Positions 36,173 to 48,470 of a stretch of DNA of 64,000 nt are shown piece by piece; position 1 is the stretch's first letter; each line of letters opens with the position of its first letter. Position numbers and translations under genes: made by a program. The stretch is from assembly GCF_019175385.1 (NCBI RefSeq), contig NC_083341.1:19352203-19416202 (forward strand). The letters are read 5' to 3'. The notes beneath the pieces are model-generated. The model had not been told where the DNA came from, did not search any database, and saw only the letters and a program-made list of their open reading frames with translations. Origin of the DNA: Lycium barbarum. Taxonomy: Eukaryota; Streptophyta; Magnoliopsida; Solanales; Solanaceae.

Positions 36173-36705
36173 TGTTAGGAAAAATACCACAATATTGATA
36201 TTGAACTTGGAATGAAAAATAGTAACTGAGTTATCACAAATACTATGTCGTGGCAAGCCACTGCCTTGAAAGCGATTTCAGTCCGACTCCGGTGTAAATC
36301 ATTAAGGTCGGTCACTCGCCAAGGTTCCACAGCTCTACCAAACACGTGCACTCATGGTTGGAAGTTTGGAGGTTGCCCAAAATAATTTCCCAGAAACTAA
36401 CTTGAAAAGAAGAGATAACAATAAGTTTTGGTTTGGTGTGTTTTATGTTTACCAATGTCTCTTCTTATATAGGAGATTTACAAGAGTTTTACATTTGCAA
36501 ATAGGAGAGTTTACAGAAGAGGAGATGAATGAAATTAATGGAATTAAATCAAATGGTACATAATTCAGTTGGATGAATTTGTTTCAAGTCCTTGTAACGT
36601 GTTTGTAGAGAATTCATGCATTTGGAATGAATAGGTTAATCTCCTTATAACGAATTTGCATCTTTTGCATTACACAAAATCACAAAAGTTAGGAATGATT
36701 TTAAC
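36173..36705 (-). mobile_element. copia 3' LTR
   Basis: 533 bp, the element's 3' LTR given its minus orientation. Direct repeat of 41121-41656. Confidence 0.9.
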
Positions 36706-37378
36706 AGTCCCCACTAATGCAAAGATAAAGAGTAAGAATAGATTTTAGGCGAAAGGACGGAACATGTACTTAAGTGTCAATATCTTTCAATTTGAATTAA
36801 AACATAGTGCAATGAGGCAACAACTAATATCTATAAAGTGAAGTACTCTTGAACTGAATGGACATAAGTTGAGACCCCCATAACACATAAGATATCCTTA
36901 ATTTTGTGAAACCTCCGCGATACTAACAAAGTGCTTTTTACGGTCAGGCACACACCTTGGGTCTCATGAATGCTTTAGAAATACGGCCCAAGTCTTTCAT
37001 AAAAGGCGACCACACCTTTATACTCACGCGGGTGATTCCATCAAGTCTATCTCCAACATAGACTACCATAAGGATATGGAATCATTAAAAGTTAAAATAA
37101 GCTCAACCTTTCTCATATCAAGCGGTGAATCCATTCAGTGCTTCTCATAGCACCACCACAACCAGTTATGGAACATTAAGAGTAGAACTAAAGTAAATCC
37201 ATCAAGTATGTCTCAAAAGCACTAGCATAATGGGCTATGAAATACTTTCAGAGTTTACTCAACCTCACAAAGCACTACCACAAGCCATAGGAATAGGATA
37301 TATAGTGTATATTAACGGCCTATATGGCTTCATTTGACCACAAAAAGGTATCCACCATATTACCTCAATCAATGGGCT

Positions 37379-40300
37379 TTAGTCCATCCCCCTCGACGTT
37401 TTAAGGATCATTTTCCTTACTAAACCCTTGGTTAACGGATCCACCAAATTTCTTTCGGACCTTACATATTCTAAGGAAACAACACTATATTTTAATAATT
37501 GTTTAAGTGCACCATGTATGATGTAAATATGTCTTCTTTTTCCATTGTAAACACCATTATTGACTATCCCAATTGCCACCTGTGAGTCACAATGTAAAGA
37601 GATCGATGAAGCTTTTCTTTCCCATAACGGCACATCTGCCAAAGGTTTCTCAGCCACTCACTTTCTTGCCCTGCCAACTCGAGAGCAATGAATTCAGATT
37701 CCATGGTAGAACGTGCTATGCAAGTCTGTTTGGAAGACTTCCATGAAATAGCACCTGCACCCAAAGTAAACACAACCGCTCGTTGAGCTAACTTCATCAT
37801 TGTCAGTTACCCAATTTGCATCACAGAAACCTTCTAAAATAGCAAAACAATTATTAAAATGCAAACTCCAATTCATAGTACCTCTCAAATACCATAGCAA
37901 ATGATGAAGATCATTCCAGTGTTCACTACTGGGATTATATCTACTCAATCTGCTCACAGCATAGTACTGTTATTGACTATCCCAATTGCCACCTGTGAGT
38001 CACAACGTAAAGAGATCGATGAAGCTTGTCTTTCCCATAACGGCACATCTGCCAAAGGTTTCTCAGCCACTCAGTTTCTTGCCCTGCCAACTCGAGAGCA
38101 ATGAATTCAGATTCCATGGTAGAATGTGCTATGCAAGTCTGTTTGGAAGACTTCCATGAAATAGCACCTGCACCCAAAGTAAACACAGCCGGTCGTTGAG
38201 CTAACTTCATCATTGTCAGTTACCCAGTTTGCATCACAGAGACCTTCTAAAATAGCAAAAAATTTATTAAAATGCAAACTCCAATTCATAGTACCTCTCA
38301 AATACCATAGCAAATGATGAAGAGCATTCCAGTGTTCACTACTGGGATTATATCTACTCAATCTGCTCACAGCATAAGCTATATCAGGCCGAGTATAGTT
38401 CAGGAGAAACATTACACTCCCAATTATTTTAGCATATTCAGTTTGAGAAACACTAGATTCTTTATTCTTTTTCAAGTGTATGCTAGGATCATAAGGAGTT
38501 CTCACTAGCACAACATCAAAACATTCAAACTTTTTCAACATATTTTCAATATAATGAGACTGACACAAAAAGCCATTAACAATTCTTTTGATTTTAATCC
38601 CTAATATCACATCTGCTTCTCCAAGGTCTTTCATTTCAAACTTAGAAAATAAAAAGTTCTTAGTCTTATTAACAACATTCACATTAGGGTCAAAGATTTT
38701 CATGTCATCCACATACAAACAGATAATCACACAATCTGATCTTATTATTTTGGAATAAACACAGGTATCAGATACATTAATAACAAATCCATAATCCACT
38801 AATGTGATATTAAACTTTTCATACCACTGTTTAGGTGCCTGCTTTAGACCGTACAAAGAGTTCCTCAATTTGCATACTTTATTTTCCTGTCCTGGGACCA
38901 CAAAACCCTCAAGTTGAATCATATAGATCTCTTTCTCTAAATCAACATTTAGAAATGTTGTTTTGACATCCATTTGGTGTACCAACTATGAATAGCAGCT
39001 AAAGCAATGAAAGTCCTAATGGTCACTATTTTAGTTACAGGAGAATAAGTATCAAAGTAATCAACACCTTTCTTTTGGTTAAAACCCCTAGCCACAAGTC
39101 TAGCCTTATATTTATCAATTGTATGAACAGGTCTCAATTTCTTATTAAACATCCACTTGCTACTTATGGGTTTACAACCTTTAGGCAAATCATACAAGTC
39201 CCAAGTGTGATTAGAAACTATAGAGTCTAATTCACTTTTAATGGCTTCTTTCCAAAACATAGCATCTATTGATCTCATTGCATCATCATAAGTCTTAGGT
39301 TCTTCTTCTATTTGGTAGATAAACACTAATTCATCATTTAAAATATCAGTATCAAAATTCTCAGTCAAGAAGGTCATAATAAAATCTAGACCAAAGCTAG
39401 TCTCAATTCTTCGCCTTTTACTTCCTCCTAAGTTCAATTTCATGCTCATTATTAACGATATTAGAAGAGGGAATAACATAATAATTAACAAACGTAGATG
39501 TAGAAGCATTATTTTTCACATTAATAGGCACATCATTTTTAAAAGGAAAAACATGCTAAAAAAATTCTGCATCACTATATTCACAAATAGAATAATCATA
39601 CAAAGACATAAACCTATACGCAACACTATTTTGAGCATAACCAATAAAGACAACATCGAAATTCTTAGAACCTACATTGACACATTTAAAACCAGGTAGA
39701 CCAACTTTAGCTAAACACCCCCCATACTTTCAGAAATTTCAAGTTAGGGGCGAACCCTTTCCACAACTTATAAGAAGTCTTGTCCAACTTCTTATGAAGG
39801 ACTCTATTAAGAATATTTCATGTAGACAAGACAGCTTCCCTCCACATGTTGTCAGATAGACCCGAGCTCAAAAGCATAGAGTTACCCATGGAGGGACGGA
39901 ACGTATAGAACATTGTTCAAGACTAATGTTTTTTCAAAAGTTAACTTAAGAAGGATTTTTCCTTTACCCATAACTCCAGTAGTTGTGGAGTTACCCATGT
40001 AGACGCACTCGCCATTAATGGACTCCTCAAAGTCATGGAACAACTCCTTGTTGGCACAGAAATGCCTTAAAGCACATGTGTCCAACACCTAGTCGGTCTT
40101 GTTAAACACCAATTTTGCCTCGACGACTACAGCAGCAATCACTTTATTATCCTCAGCAAGATGATCTTGGATATCACTTTGTCCTCCCAACTTCGAGTTT
40201 TGCCTTGTCTTAGATGACACTGGGCAGCCCTGTGACCAAGTTCCCAACAGACGAAACAAGGTCCCTTCAATTTTTGGATTTGGCTCTTTGGCTTGTTGAA

Positions 40301-40963
40301 ATGGTTCTTCTTCTTCTTCACATGTTCCTTTGTCAAGAGTTTCTTTTGTTTGCCTTTGAACCTGTCTTTCACATACCAGAAGATTCCACAAGATTAGCTT
40401 TAGAAGAATTAAGAGAAAGAGCTTCCATCTTATCTTTGATGAGACGATTTGCCTCTTTAATCCTCATGTGACTGATCAGTTCCTGGAGAGTTAAATTCTT
40501 TTTCTTATGCTTCAATTGGTTTCTACAATCACTCCAAGATAGTGGGAGTTTTCAAGTAGAACATTGGCCTGAAAAATCTCACACATCTTTACCTTCGTTG
40601 AGAACATCAGCAGTAAAGTTCTCATACTCGTGAACCTGTTCCGTGATTGGCTTATTGTCAACCATCTAAAACTTAATCCATTGCCCAACAACATATTCTT
40701 TTCTTCCCTGCATCGTCAGCACCATATTTCTTTTCCAAACTGTCCCATATTTCCTTGGCATATTTAAAAGTAACAAATAAATCAAATAAAGTATTAGTCA
40801 TATGGTTCAGCAAATGCCCTCTAACAGTTTTGTTATCTTTTTCAAACTTCTTTTTAAGAGCATCACCAACAATCATAGTAGTGCTAGAACCAATAGTAGT
40901 GTTAGCAACATTAACAACAGTGTTAGAACCAAAAGTATATAGGAGGTTCATTAAACAAAACAT
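37379..40963 (-). pseudogene. Ty1/copia gag-pol remnant
   Basis: Domains on the minus strand, in order. Gag (UBN2-type) at 40963-40512, with an EIWDSLEKKYG segment and a frameshift near 40690. A CCHC knuckle (CFVCWELGHRAAQC) near 40270-40230. A protease remnant at 40088-39882 (LDTCALRHF where D-T-G is expected, so the active-site Gly is lost). Then only the C-terminal integrase piece (LHKKLDKTSYKLWKG) near 39810-39740, so the DDE core is deleted. Reverse transcriptase at about 39430-38300: a DDAM..I..WKEA start, [18 protein letters not shown], and YVDD near 38715; a frameshift lies near 38980. RNase H follows twice. The typical copia order protease-integrase-RT-RNase H confirms Ty1/copia. It cannot make a functional protein. 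Confidence 0.9.
37558..38381 (-). repeat. 413-bp tandem duplication in copia RNase H
   Basis: 37558-37966 and 37972-38381 are direct repeats with an offset of 413 bp. Both encode the end of RT ([14 protein letters not shown]), the RNase H start (CDANWVTD) and the TMESEFIAL segment. They differ at scattered bases, for example GCTTTTCTT versus GCTTGTCTT, so the duplication is not recent. A frame change inside each copy separates the CDANW part from the TMESEF part. Confidence 0.9.
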
Positions 40964-41120
40964 AATTAACTTCTAATTATAAAAAGAAAATCAGAAGTTT
41001 TTGTGACCAACGTTTTAAATTATTTCCGTCCAAAGGCTCAAGCTTTGATAGATCAGGAAGAGTTTCGTTCAAGGAAATAACCATTTGTTCAATATTTTAT
41101 GTAAGAAATCGCTTTCAAAT

Positions 41121-41656
41121 TGTTAGGAAAAATACCACAATATTGATATTGAACTTGGAATGAAAAATAGTAATTGAATTACCACAAATATTGTGTCGTG
41201 GCAAGCTATTGCCTTGAAAGCGATTTTGGCCTGACTCTGGTACAAATCGTTAAGACCGATCACTCCCCAAGGTTCCTCAGCTCTTGTAAATACGTGCACT
41301 CATACCTGAAATTTTAGAGGTTGCCCAAATAATTTCCCAGAAACTAACTTGAAAAGAAGAGAGGACAATATGTTTTTGGTTTGGTGTGTTTTATGTTCAC
41401 CAATGTCTCTTCTTATAAAGGAGATTTACAAGAGTTTTACGTTTGCAAATAGGAGAGTTTACAGAAGAGGATATGAATGAAATTAATTGACCATTAAATC
41501 AAATAGTACATAATTCATTTGGATGAATTTGTTTCAAGTCCTTGTAACATGTTTGTAGAGAACTCATGCATTTGGGATGAATCGGCTAATCTCCTTGTAA
41601 CGTATCTGCATCTTTTTCATTACACAAAATCACAAATGTTAGGAATGATTTTAACA
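41121..41656 (-). mobile_element. copia 5' LTR
   Basis: 536 bp, the 5' LTR in minus orientation. The interior beside it (below 41121) starts ATTTGAAAGCGATTTC on the minus strand; this does not match the usual initiator-Met primer site and I could not assign the primer tRNA. Confidence 0.9.
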
Positions 41657-41995
41657 AAATCTGCTCAAAGATACTCTTAACATAATGTGATATTGTGCAT
41701 TTTGGGCAAACCCGCACGGTTTTTCTCAAAGGACCTCACACCATTAAGAGATCTTACACTTTATATATAGCTTCACAATCTTTTGAACTGCGTACCAATG
41801 TGAATTTTATTTATACACCAACAAATTCTATTAAGGATTTAAATTTCTGATGTTAGGTGCTAATTAATGCTTATTATACATATTTATTGGTAAATAATTT
41901 ATAAGTGATTTAATTGTTAAAATATTAATATATAGAAACTAATTTAATCCTTCTTTTAAAAGTAAAAGGTGAGAAATTTTGGATCGGGGTTTGAA

Positions 41996-42310
41996 GACTC
42001 GGAAAAGGGCCAAAATATAGCCCTGTACTATTGGAAAAGGGCTAAATATACCCTTAGTTATATTTTGGGTTCAAATATACCCCTACCGTTATACTATTGG
42101 TTCAAATATACCCTTCATCTGTTAAAGTTGTCCAAGGTGGACATCCAATCCTACGTGGCACTAACATCTGATAAGGTGGAAGCCACGTGGCATGCCACCT
42201 CATCACCTCAAACCCATTTTACCCTTCCCCTCTATTTGTTTTTCCACCACAAGTATATCCTTCTCCTCCAGCACTAGTATATACGTCCCCTCCACCACCA
42301 TTTCCACCAT
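41996..42310 (+). repeat. Dispersed repeat with inverted partner at 49165-49440
   Basis: Shares with the complement of 49165-49440 a CAAATATACCC(C/T) motif repeated two to three times, AAGGTGGACxTCCAATCCTACGTGGC, a GTGGCATGCCACCTC palindromic core and a CC(T/G)CCACCA end. Probably a non-autonomous DNA transposon; termini and TSD are not resolved. Confidence 0.6.
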
Positions 42311-42760
42311 TACTGTCACCATGATCACTCTATATATAGCCAAGGATACGTTGATGGTATATAGTGTGACCTAGTTGGTGTTGGCACTTGACAGTCCACA
42401 AGACATTTGGGGTGTGCTTATAGTGTATTGCTTCGGGTTCAAGTGTAATGCTTCCTAATTAGATCTATACAGTCCCCTCTGTATTATTACTAAATTAATT
42501 CTGCACCATGGTATTCATAATGTTCTTATGTGGTTTAACAGTAAATAACAAAATAAGTCCTCGGTATTTGACAGTGAATAATCCAATTAATAACTTTTTG
42601 ACCCTTTTCAGTAGCTGAAAGAATGGGTAGGGAGGAATATCATGGATTATATGAATGGAAAATGTGTGAAGGCATTAGAGAATTTCCTGTTTAGTAGCCG
42701 GAATTCTTCAATTTTACGAGTATATTTCCCTTTCTTTTATCTCTTTTTCCAGTAGATACG
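42311..42760. other. No recognisable gene
   Basis: About 450 bases of AT-rich sequence between the dispersed repeat and the solo LTR. Nothing supported on either strand. Confidence 0.5.
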
Positions 42761-42949
42761 TGTTACACCTTGAGAATTTCCATGTCGATTACGTCGTAAG
42801 CAAACTAATGTAAGTCCAGAGAGGCTATGATACCCCTATCAGGTTAAAGAAAGACTTTTGACAATCATTAAGCATGTACCCTAAAGGTTTCGAGGCTAAG
42901 ATAATCGAAGGAAGTACTTTTCATGAAAGTTTGTTGACTGGGCAGAGAT

Positions 42950-43115
42950 ACGGCCCAACATACGGACCGTAAAAGTGACATACGGACCATCTGTCATATT
43001 TGAGAGGCGTAAACCAACATCAGAGAGTTATGCAGAATTTTGGCTAACATTTCAGACATACGGACCGTAAGTCAGACATACGGACCGTAAATATGACATA
43101 CGAACCGTATGTCCA
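42950..43115 (+). repeat. Clustered CATACGGACCGTA motifs in family A LTR
   Basis: The near-palindromic word CATACGGACCGTA, or a one- or two-base variant, occurs about five times in 165 bp. Each copy reads almost the same on both strands. Function unknown; it may be a protein-binding array in the LTR or simple local duplication. Confidence 0.65.
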
Positions 43116-43999
43116 CCGTAATTTGCTGTCGGTGGAAAAAGTTCCAAGTTACATATATTTGGCCCACTTTGTTTTTTTTATTTTTCTTCACCAACAGACC
43201 CCAAACACTCCCAAAAGCCCTCTCCACACCTCTAGAGCCTTCTCCACACTCCATTTACATAAATCCAAGGCAAATTAAAGATCAACATCATTAATCCAAG
43301 GAAATCAAGTGCAAAGAAGCACTTTAGGATTGCTAGAAGTCAAGAATTTCTTTGGAAGTGGAGCTAGGGTTTTATCCAAGTGAAACATTTCCATCTAAAA
43401 CCCATTTCTACACAATCAAAGGTGAGTTTTATGATCATTTCATGTTATTTAGAATATTGAAGGGTTGAAAGACTTGGATTATGGAAAAAGGTAGAAAATG
43501 GGTTACAAATATAAGAATAGTGGTATTCTTGAATAGTAGTTGACATGGATCATGATTCTTGAGGTATTATGAGTGAAATCTTGTTGTAAATGATACAAAT
43601 GATGTTAAGGAGGTATCATATGAGAACAAAGGAGGTATCATATGAGAACAAATACGATGTTATGCCATAACTATGGTCATGAATCATTTTGGTAAGGAAT
43701 TGTGGGAATTGAATAATGTCGAACTTGACAAAGTTATTGATTATGATATTATGAATGTTGTTATTGATGTTGGGAGTTGTTATAGCATATGGAGGAAGTT
43801 GTAGAAACAAAGGAGATGCTGCCCAATTTTCATTAGCTTTAGCTTAAGCCTAAGTATGTTCCAATTATCTAATCTTAGTACGAATTCTCTTGAAGGTAGA
43901 ATCATGAACCTTGGAGAAAAGCGTTTAATTGATAAAGTTGGAGGGAAGTAAAAGTATGTGAGGCTAGTCCCTTCTTTTCTAAGGCATGATTCCTATGAC

Positions 44000-46900
44000 T
44001 GTTGACACCCAATTTTGTCCCTCCTTTATTTAATTTTATTTACTCGGGCTTCTAAGTTTATTGACGAGCTAAATACTTTATTTTTCACTATTTTATTCTA
44101 TTGCTCCTACTATTAATATCGCTACTTTTATTTTCAACATTACGAGCATTACTTTATCACAAATTTTAAATGTTCGTCATCGTTTCATCTTCGGGTTTGG
44201 ATTCGTTAAATTAATTACAAGACAACACTTTGTTAAATCCTTATTTTTTTCTACATATTAATTATTAATTGTCTCCACATAGTGTATATTGTACTAGTTA
44301 TTAAATTAGAAGCCCAACAATAATTAAATAAAGGAGGAAGGATCAACAATTTTCAGCCAAATTAATGGCCCAAAATACAAATACAATATCCAGCCCACAA
44401 AATCATTTCGGACCAAACACCAGCCCATACCCATTATCTACACTAACACACCAGCCCATTACCCTTTCCACTTACCCGACCAGCCCACTTAATTAATTAC
44501 CCGATCCAGCCCACTCTAACACCCGACCTGGCCCACGTCGTCCTTATCACTCCCAACCCTAACCTCTTCAACAACTACAGCCGCACCTCTTACCTCTTTC
44601 TCCTCCCCCTCCCTTTTTTTTCTTCTTCCTCTCTCCTCCACCTCCCACGCTCCTCCCTGTCGTCTCCACTCTCCCCTATCCCCCACGTTCTCTGCCACCT
44701 CCACACTCGCCTGTCCCCCACGCCTCTCTCATACGCTCCTCTCTCTCTTTTCTTAAATCAAACGAAACCCTATAAATCTGGTGGAATTGAATCTTGAAAG
44801 GGGAGAAAAGAGGAGAGATCGAAAAACGTGGAAGATCTGGAAATAAAAAATCTCCCCACAAAACATAAGTTTTAATCACCTCAAATTTCCGAGAAAACGG
44901 ACAGTTTTCATCAATTGGGTTTAAAAACATTTTCTTGAAATTCAGCCGAAGGGGGGATTTTTCAGTATTTTAGAGGATTTTATTGAGTGTTTTGAGGGAA
45001 TGATTCAGTGTTTTAAGGGACACAATCAATCTTAAAACTCGATTTTCCCTTTTCCGACAAACTTTAACCCGCGACCAAGGGGTTCGACTCACCCAACGCT
45101 AGTTTCGAAGTCGCTCATACGAGAGAGTAGATTCGAGACTTCGTCGCCCAGTTCACTGTACCAACAAAAGGTAATAACCGAGACTATTGCATTTTTTTTA
45201 GTTCCTGAAATATATAGAAGTGATGCTTATTTAGATTGTTGAAAGCCATGGTTTAGAATTTTGTTTCATCAGGTTTAGGTTTGTTGGGTTCTTTGTTTTG
45301 TTTAGTCAGTCTTTTATGGCCAAATATTATGTCGAAGTTCGGTTCAGAGTCATTTTCATATAACCATGATATTAGGATCTAGGTAATAGCTCGTTTGTGC
45401 TTAGTTTATGATAGTTCGTACATGTTTGATTGTTATCTTAGTCTAAAATCAGCTAATTTAGTCATCTGTTCATGTAGGCAAGCCTATCTATTTTGTTTTC
45501 GTTATTAAGAAGTAGAAGTGCTAGCATAGTTCAGTTTAGTGTAATTGTATGTTTTTCACTTGGTTTGCTTTCTGTTCATTTGTTAGTGAAAACACTCGTT
45601 TAGACTAGCTCACCTGGTTTAGTCTAGTTTTTTTTCTTTTCAAAACACTACTGTCATCTTCCCCACCGTATATCACGCTTAACCCCTTACCTTTCCCCTG
45701 TACCCGTTGGTAATCCTAGATTCGGTGCCGATACGTTTCTGCTGCATGTCTAATGAATCAAACCTCTATCATGTTGTTAAACAAGATTAAAACATCATTC
45801 CATGTCTAGACTATATTTAGATGTTCGACGAGTTCTAAACTGCCGGTATAGTTTAGTCATTTTGCTGTTGTACTTTGGAGATGAAACTGCTACAATGTTG
45901 TTTCCTGTTGACCGTATCTGTGAGTCATATTAGTGAACTTGAGCCATGACTATTCTTTAAACTTAGGTTGCTTTCGAATTGCTACTGAACTTTCGGCTAG
46001 AATACTTGTACTGTTGATGAGAATTGTCGCTGCTTTGACATAAGTCGATGTTTCCTTTTTTTAAAACAATAGGAAAATGTACTGAACGAATTAGTCTTTT
46101 TTTTTTCTCTAGATAAAAGTAACAGATAAGTGAGCACACTAAACCTTTCGTGCTGCCCAGCTGCTTGTTACTATTTTTTTAAAACACTAAACAGAATGCT
46201 ACATTACGGAAGTAGAATTGACAAGGAAAACTCATGGACTGTTCAGATTTGGAAATAAAGCTGACTGTTTTTTTTTATATTTGTATTACAACCTATACCA
46301 TGATGAGGTGATTGAAAATGACATCATTTATTGAACTGAAGTACTGATCTAAGTATTGTCGATGGCTATGAAAACTGGCAGTAGCTTACTATATGAATGG
46401 GAAATATCATCTATACATTAGGATGTACACATGAGAGTATACTCGGTACACATACGAGTCGCTTAGTTTGGAAGCTGAAAATTGCCCTACTTTATTTGTT
46501 TCTTTGTTGTTTGGACATGTTATTGGGCCTGCCCCCCTGTTCTTTCATTTGTCTGCCTGTCTGATACTTGGACCTTACTGTCCATTTCATATGTTTTTAT
46601 AAAACATTAGTTACGGCTGAAGCTTTTGTTTTGGACTGGATACTTCTTTGAATTTACATTATACATGTCTAGCCCTATTCATTGATTATGTACTAATTCT
46701 TTTCCTTTCCTTTTTATGCATGATCATCTCGCATACGAGTCAAAGGGACTCGTCATCTCCCGCATTCGGTGTTGGGAAAAGCCAAACGAAATATCCTCGA
46801 GTCATTCCCATCAGCCCAATCTGCAGTAATATGTGACAAAAGGTCTACTGGGCCGAAGCCCAACAGTAAATAGACCGCGACAGTTCCAGAAATGGGTTTA

Positions 46901-47900
46901 GCCCATGTAATTTTATTTGATCCTTATTTATGCATTTAAATTATATTGTACAACTAGTACTTTGCTTGGTTTGTTTTTTCTTAGCTAGAATAAACCTTAG
47001 TGGGATTAGTGGGTTAGTTTTAGTACAATGGGTAGTTAATTAAAAAGAGAACTAACAATTAGTTCATAGGTTTCATTCCTCCTTTTTATGTTAAACCATT
47101 TATAGTATCTACAATTTTTTTTATTAGAATAATTGATTCTCAAAATAGCATGACTACACATTCTGAGTTAAAAGAATCAAGATTCACTCTTACTATCCTA
47201 GAAATTTAAAACGTTACAAATTTGTACACAAACGCTAACTTATTTGGAGAAGTAAAAGGCAAATAAGTTATGTGGATAACTTCTTCACTTTAGCTCTTTT
47301 TCAACACTTGAAACATGTATTTATTAAAACAACTTTTACATAATCTATATTGAACTAACAGTCTTTCTATAAAAACTTTAAACTTTATCGATATTTTACA
47401 ATAACGCTTTTAAATTTGGTTAGTCGGCATAACTCATTTTCTCCAAATATTTATAAAACGTTATACATCCCGTATTTTCTCAGTTTATTTACAACTAAAC
47501 TCTTTTATGTAAATATTTATTTTTCCCTACAAGTCTTATTTTAAATAACATTCTCATATGCCTATCAATAACTTTAGCAATACTTACAAGATATTTTCTT
47601 AAAATATTATAAAATATTACATCCGCATTCTTACCCTAATTAAATTTTAGTCCGGTCGGTTAACCATTGTTAATGGGTCTTAAAGGATGCCTAATACCTT
47701 CCCTTTAGACTAATTGAACCCTTACCTAGAATCGTAAGTTTCGCAGACTTTTAAAACAGAGTTAATTTTAAAATAACTTTAATAGATTTAGGTGTCCTAA
47801 TTCACCATAAATAATTAGGTGGCGACTCCTTAACAAACAAAAATAGGAATCACCAATATGTTGTACTTCTAATTTAACCCGGTTAAAATGGGGTACGACA
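44000..47900 (+). mobile_element. Ogre-like solo LTR, TSD ATGAC
   Basis: Starts TGTTGACACCCAATTTTGTC at 44000 and ends GGTTAAAATGGGGTACGACA at 47900. TSD ATGAC lies at 43995-43999 and 47901-47905. Length is 3901 bp. It shares both ends and several interior landmarks with the 5.49 kb LTR at 14757-20247 (the CT-rich leader near 44560-44760, a GGGACTCGTC segment near 46745), but is clearly diverged and shorter. The open frame at 44930-44516 is a by-product of the pyrimidine-rich leader. Confidence 0.9.
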
Positions 47901-48309
47901 ATGACATGACTTACTCTATTTTTCCATGACTTTCTTACATTCCGGAAACTATGAGCCTATGACTGTTAAGAATTGCTCATGAGATAAAGATAAGAGATAT
48001 GCTATGAAAATGACAACGATGACGATGAGTCTAAGTCTAGAGATTCCAAAGCTTGTGATATGATATCCTTACGAAGTTAATGATCCTTATATGCTTCTTT
48101 GATGTTATTCATTGTTGCTAGACCCACCTTACAATGTTAGTTCCTTCAAGGTGAGATATGATGAATATGATCACTCCATAATGTGATCGAGGGGTTCTCG
48201 ACCTTATGTCACCCCGATATAGTTATAGATTGTCTTTAAGCTCTAAAGTATGTTCTATGACAAATGTATGATGATGATGAGTTATGGTGAGTTCATGATG
48301 ATACGATTA

Positions 48310-48470
48310 CAACGTGCCAAGATGGCCGGACATGTCACCGCTAAGGTGGGCTGCATACGATTACACCGAGCCTAGATGGCCGGGCATGTCACCGCTAAGG
48401 CTGGCTGCATATGATTACACCGAGCCTAGAGGGCCGGGCATGACACCACTAGTGGGCGGCGTACAATGGT
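48310..48470 (+). repeat. Tandem repeat in family A LTR, 3 units
   Basis: Units of about 58-62 bp, each with GATGGCCGGxCATGTCACCG followed by CTAAGG and ending in ATTACACCGAGCCTA. The third unit is diverged. Corresponds to the array at 10960-11090 in the other family A LTR. Confidence 0.8.

Larger units (their letters stand above)
36173..41656 (-). mobile_element. Decayed Ty1/copia element, TSD AAATT/AAATC
   Basis: LTRs of 533 and 536 bp (36173-36705 and 41121-41656) both run from TGTTAGGAAAAATACC to GATTTTAACA. They bound a minus-strand gag-pol remnant. Adjacent bases AAATT (36168-36172) and AAATC (41657-41661) are a TSD with one change. A minus-strand purine run AGTGGGGAC (36706-36714) abuts the 3' LTR as polypurine tract. 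The two LTRs differ at many sites, mostly transitions, so the insertion is old. It lies in the 5' LTR of the TRIM-like element. Confidence 0.9.
35698..41823 (-). mobile_element. TRIM-like miniature LTR retrotransposon, split by copia
   Basis: Two direct repeats of about 180 bp flank about 280 bp without coding capacity. One is 35698 to about 35878. The other is 36159-36172, continuing at 41662-41823 after the copia insertion. On the minus strand the 5' LTR is followed by TGATATAAGAGCC near 36155-36143, a two-mismatch version of the usual TGGTATCAGAGCC primer site. A purine-rich GAGAAGGAGA run precedes the 3' LTR. Original size was about 0.64 kb. Possible TSD GATTT (35693-35697) and AATTC (41824-41828) match at only 3 of 5 bases, both differences being transitions. 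The interior has a diverged direct repeat around CTCGAACT(A/G)AGTTC. Structure fits a terminal-repeat retrotransposon in miniature (TRIM). Confidence 0.65.

Noticed and set aside
44516..44930. Minus-strand ORFs of 62 and 84 aa in the Ogre-like solo LTR
   Set aside because: Result of the CT-rich leader read on the opposite strand.
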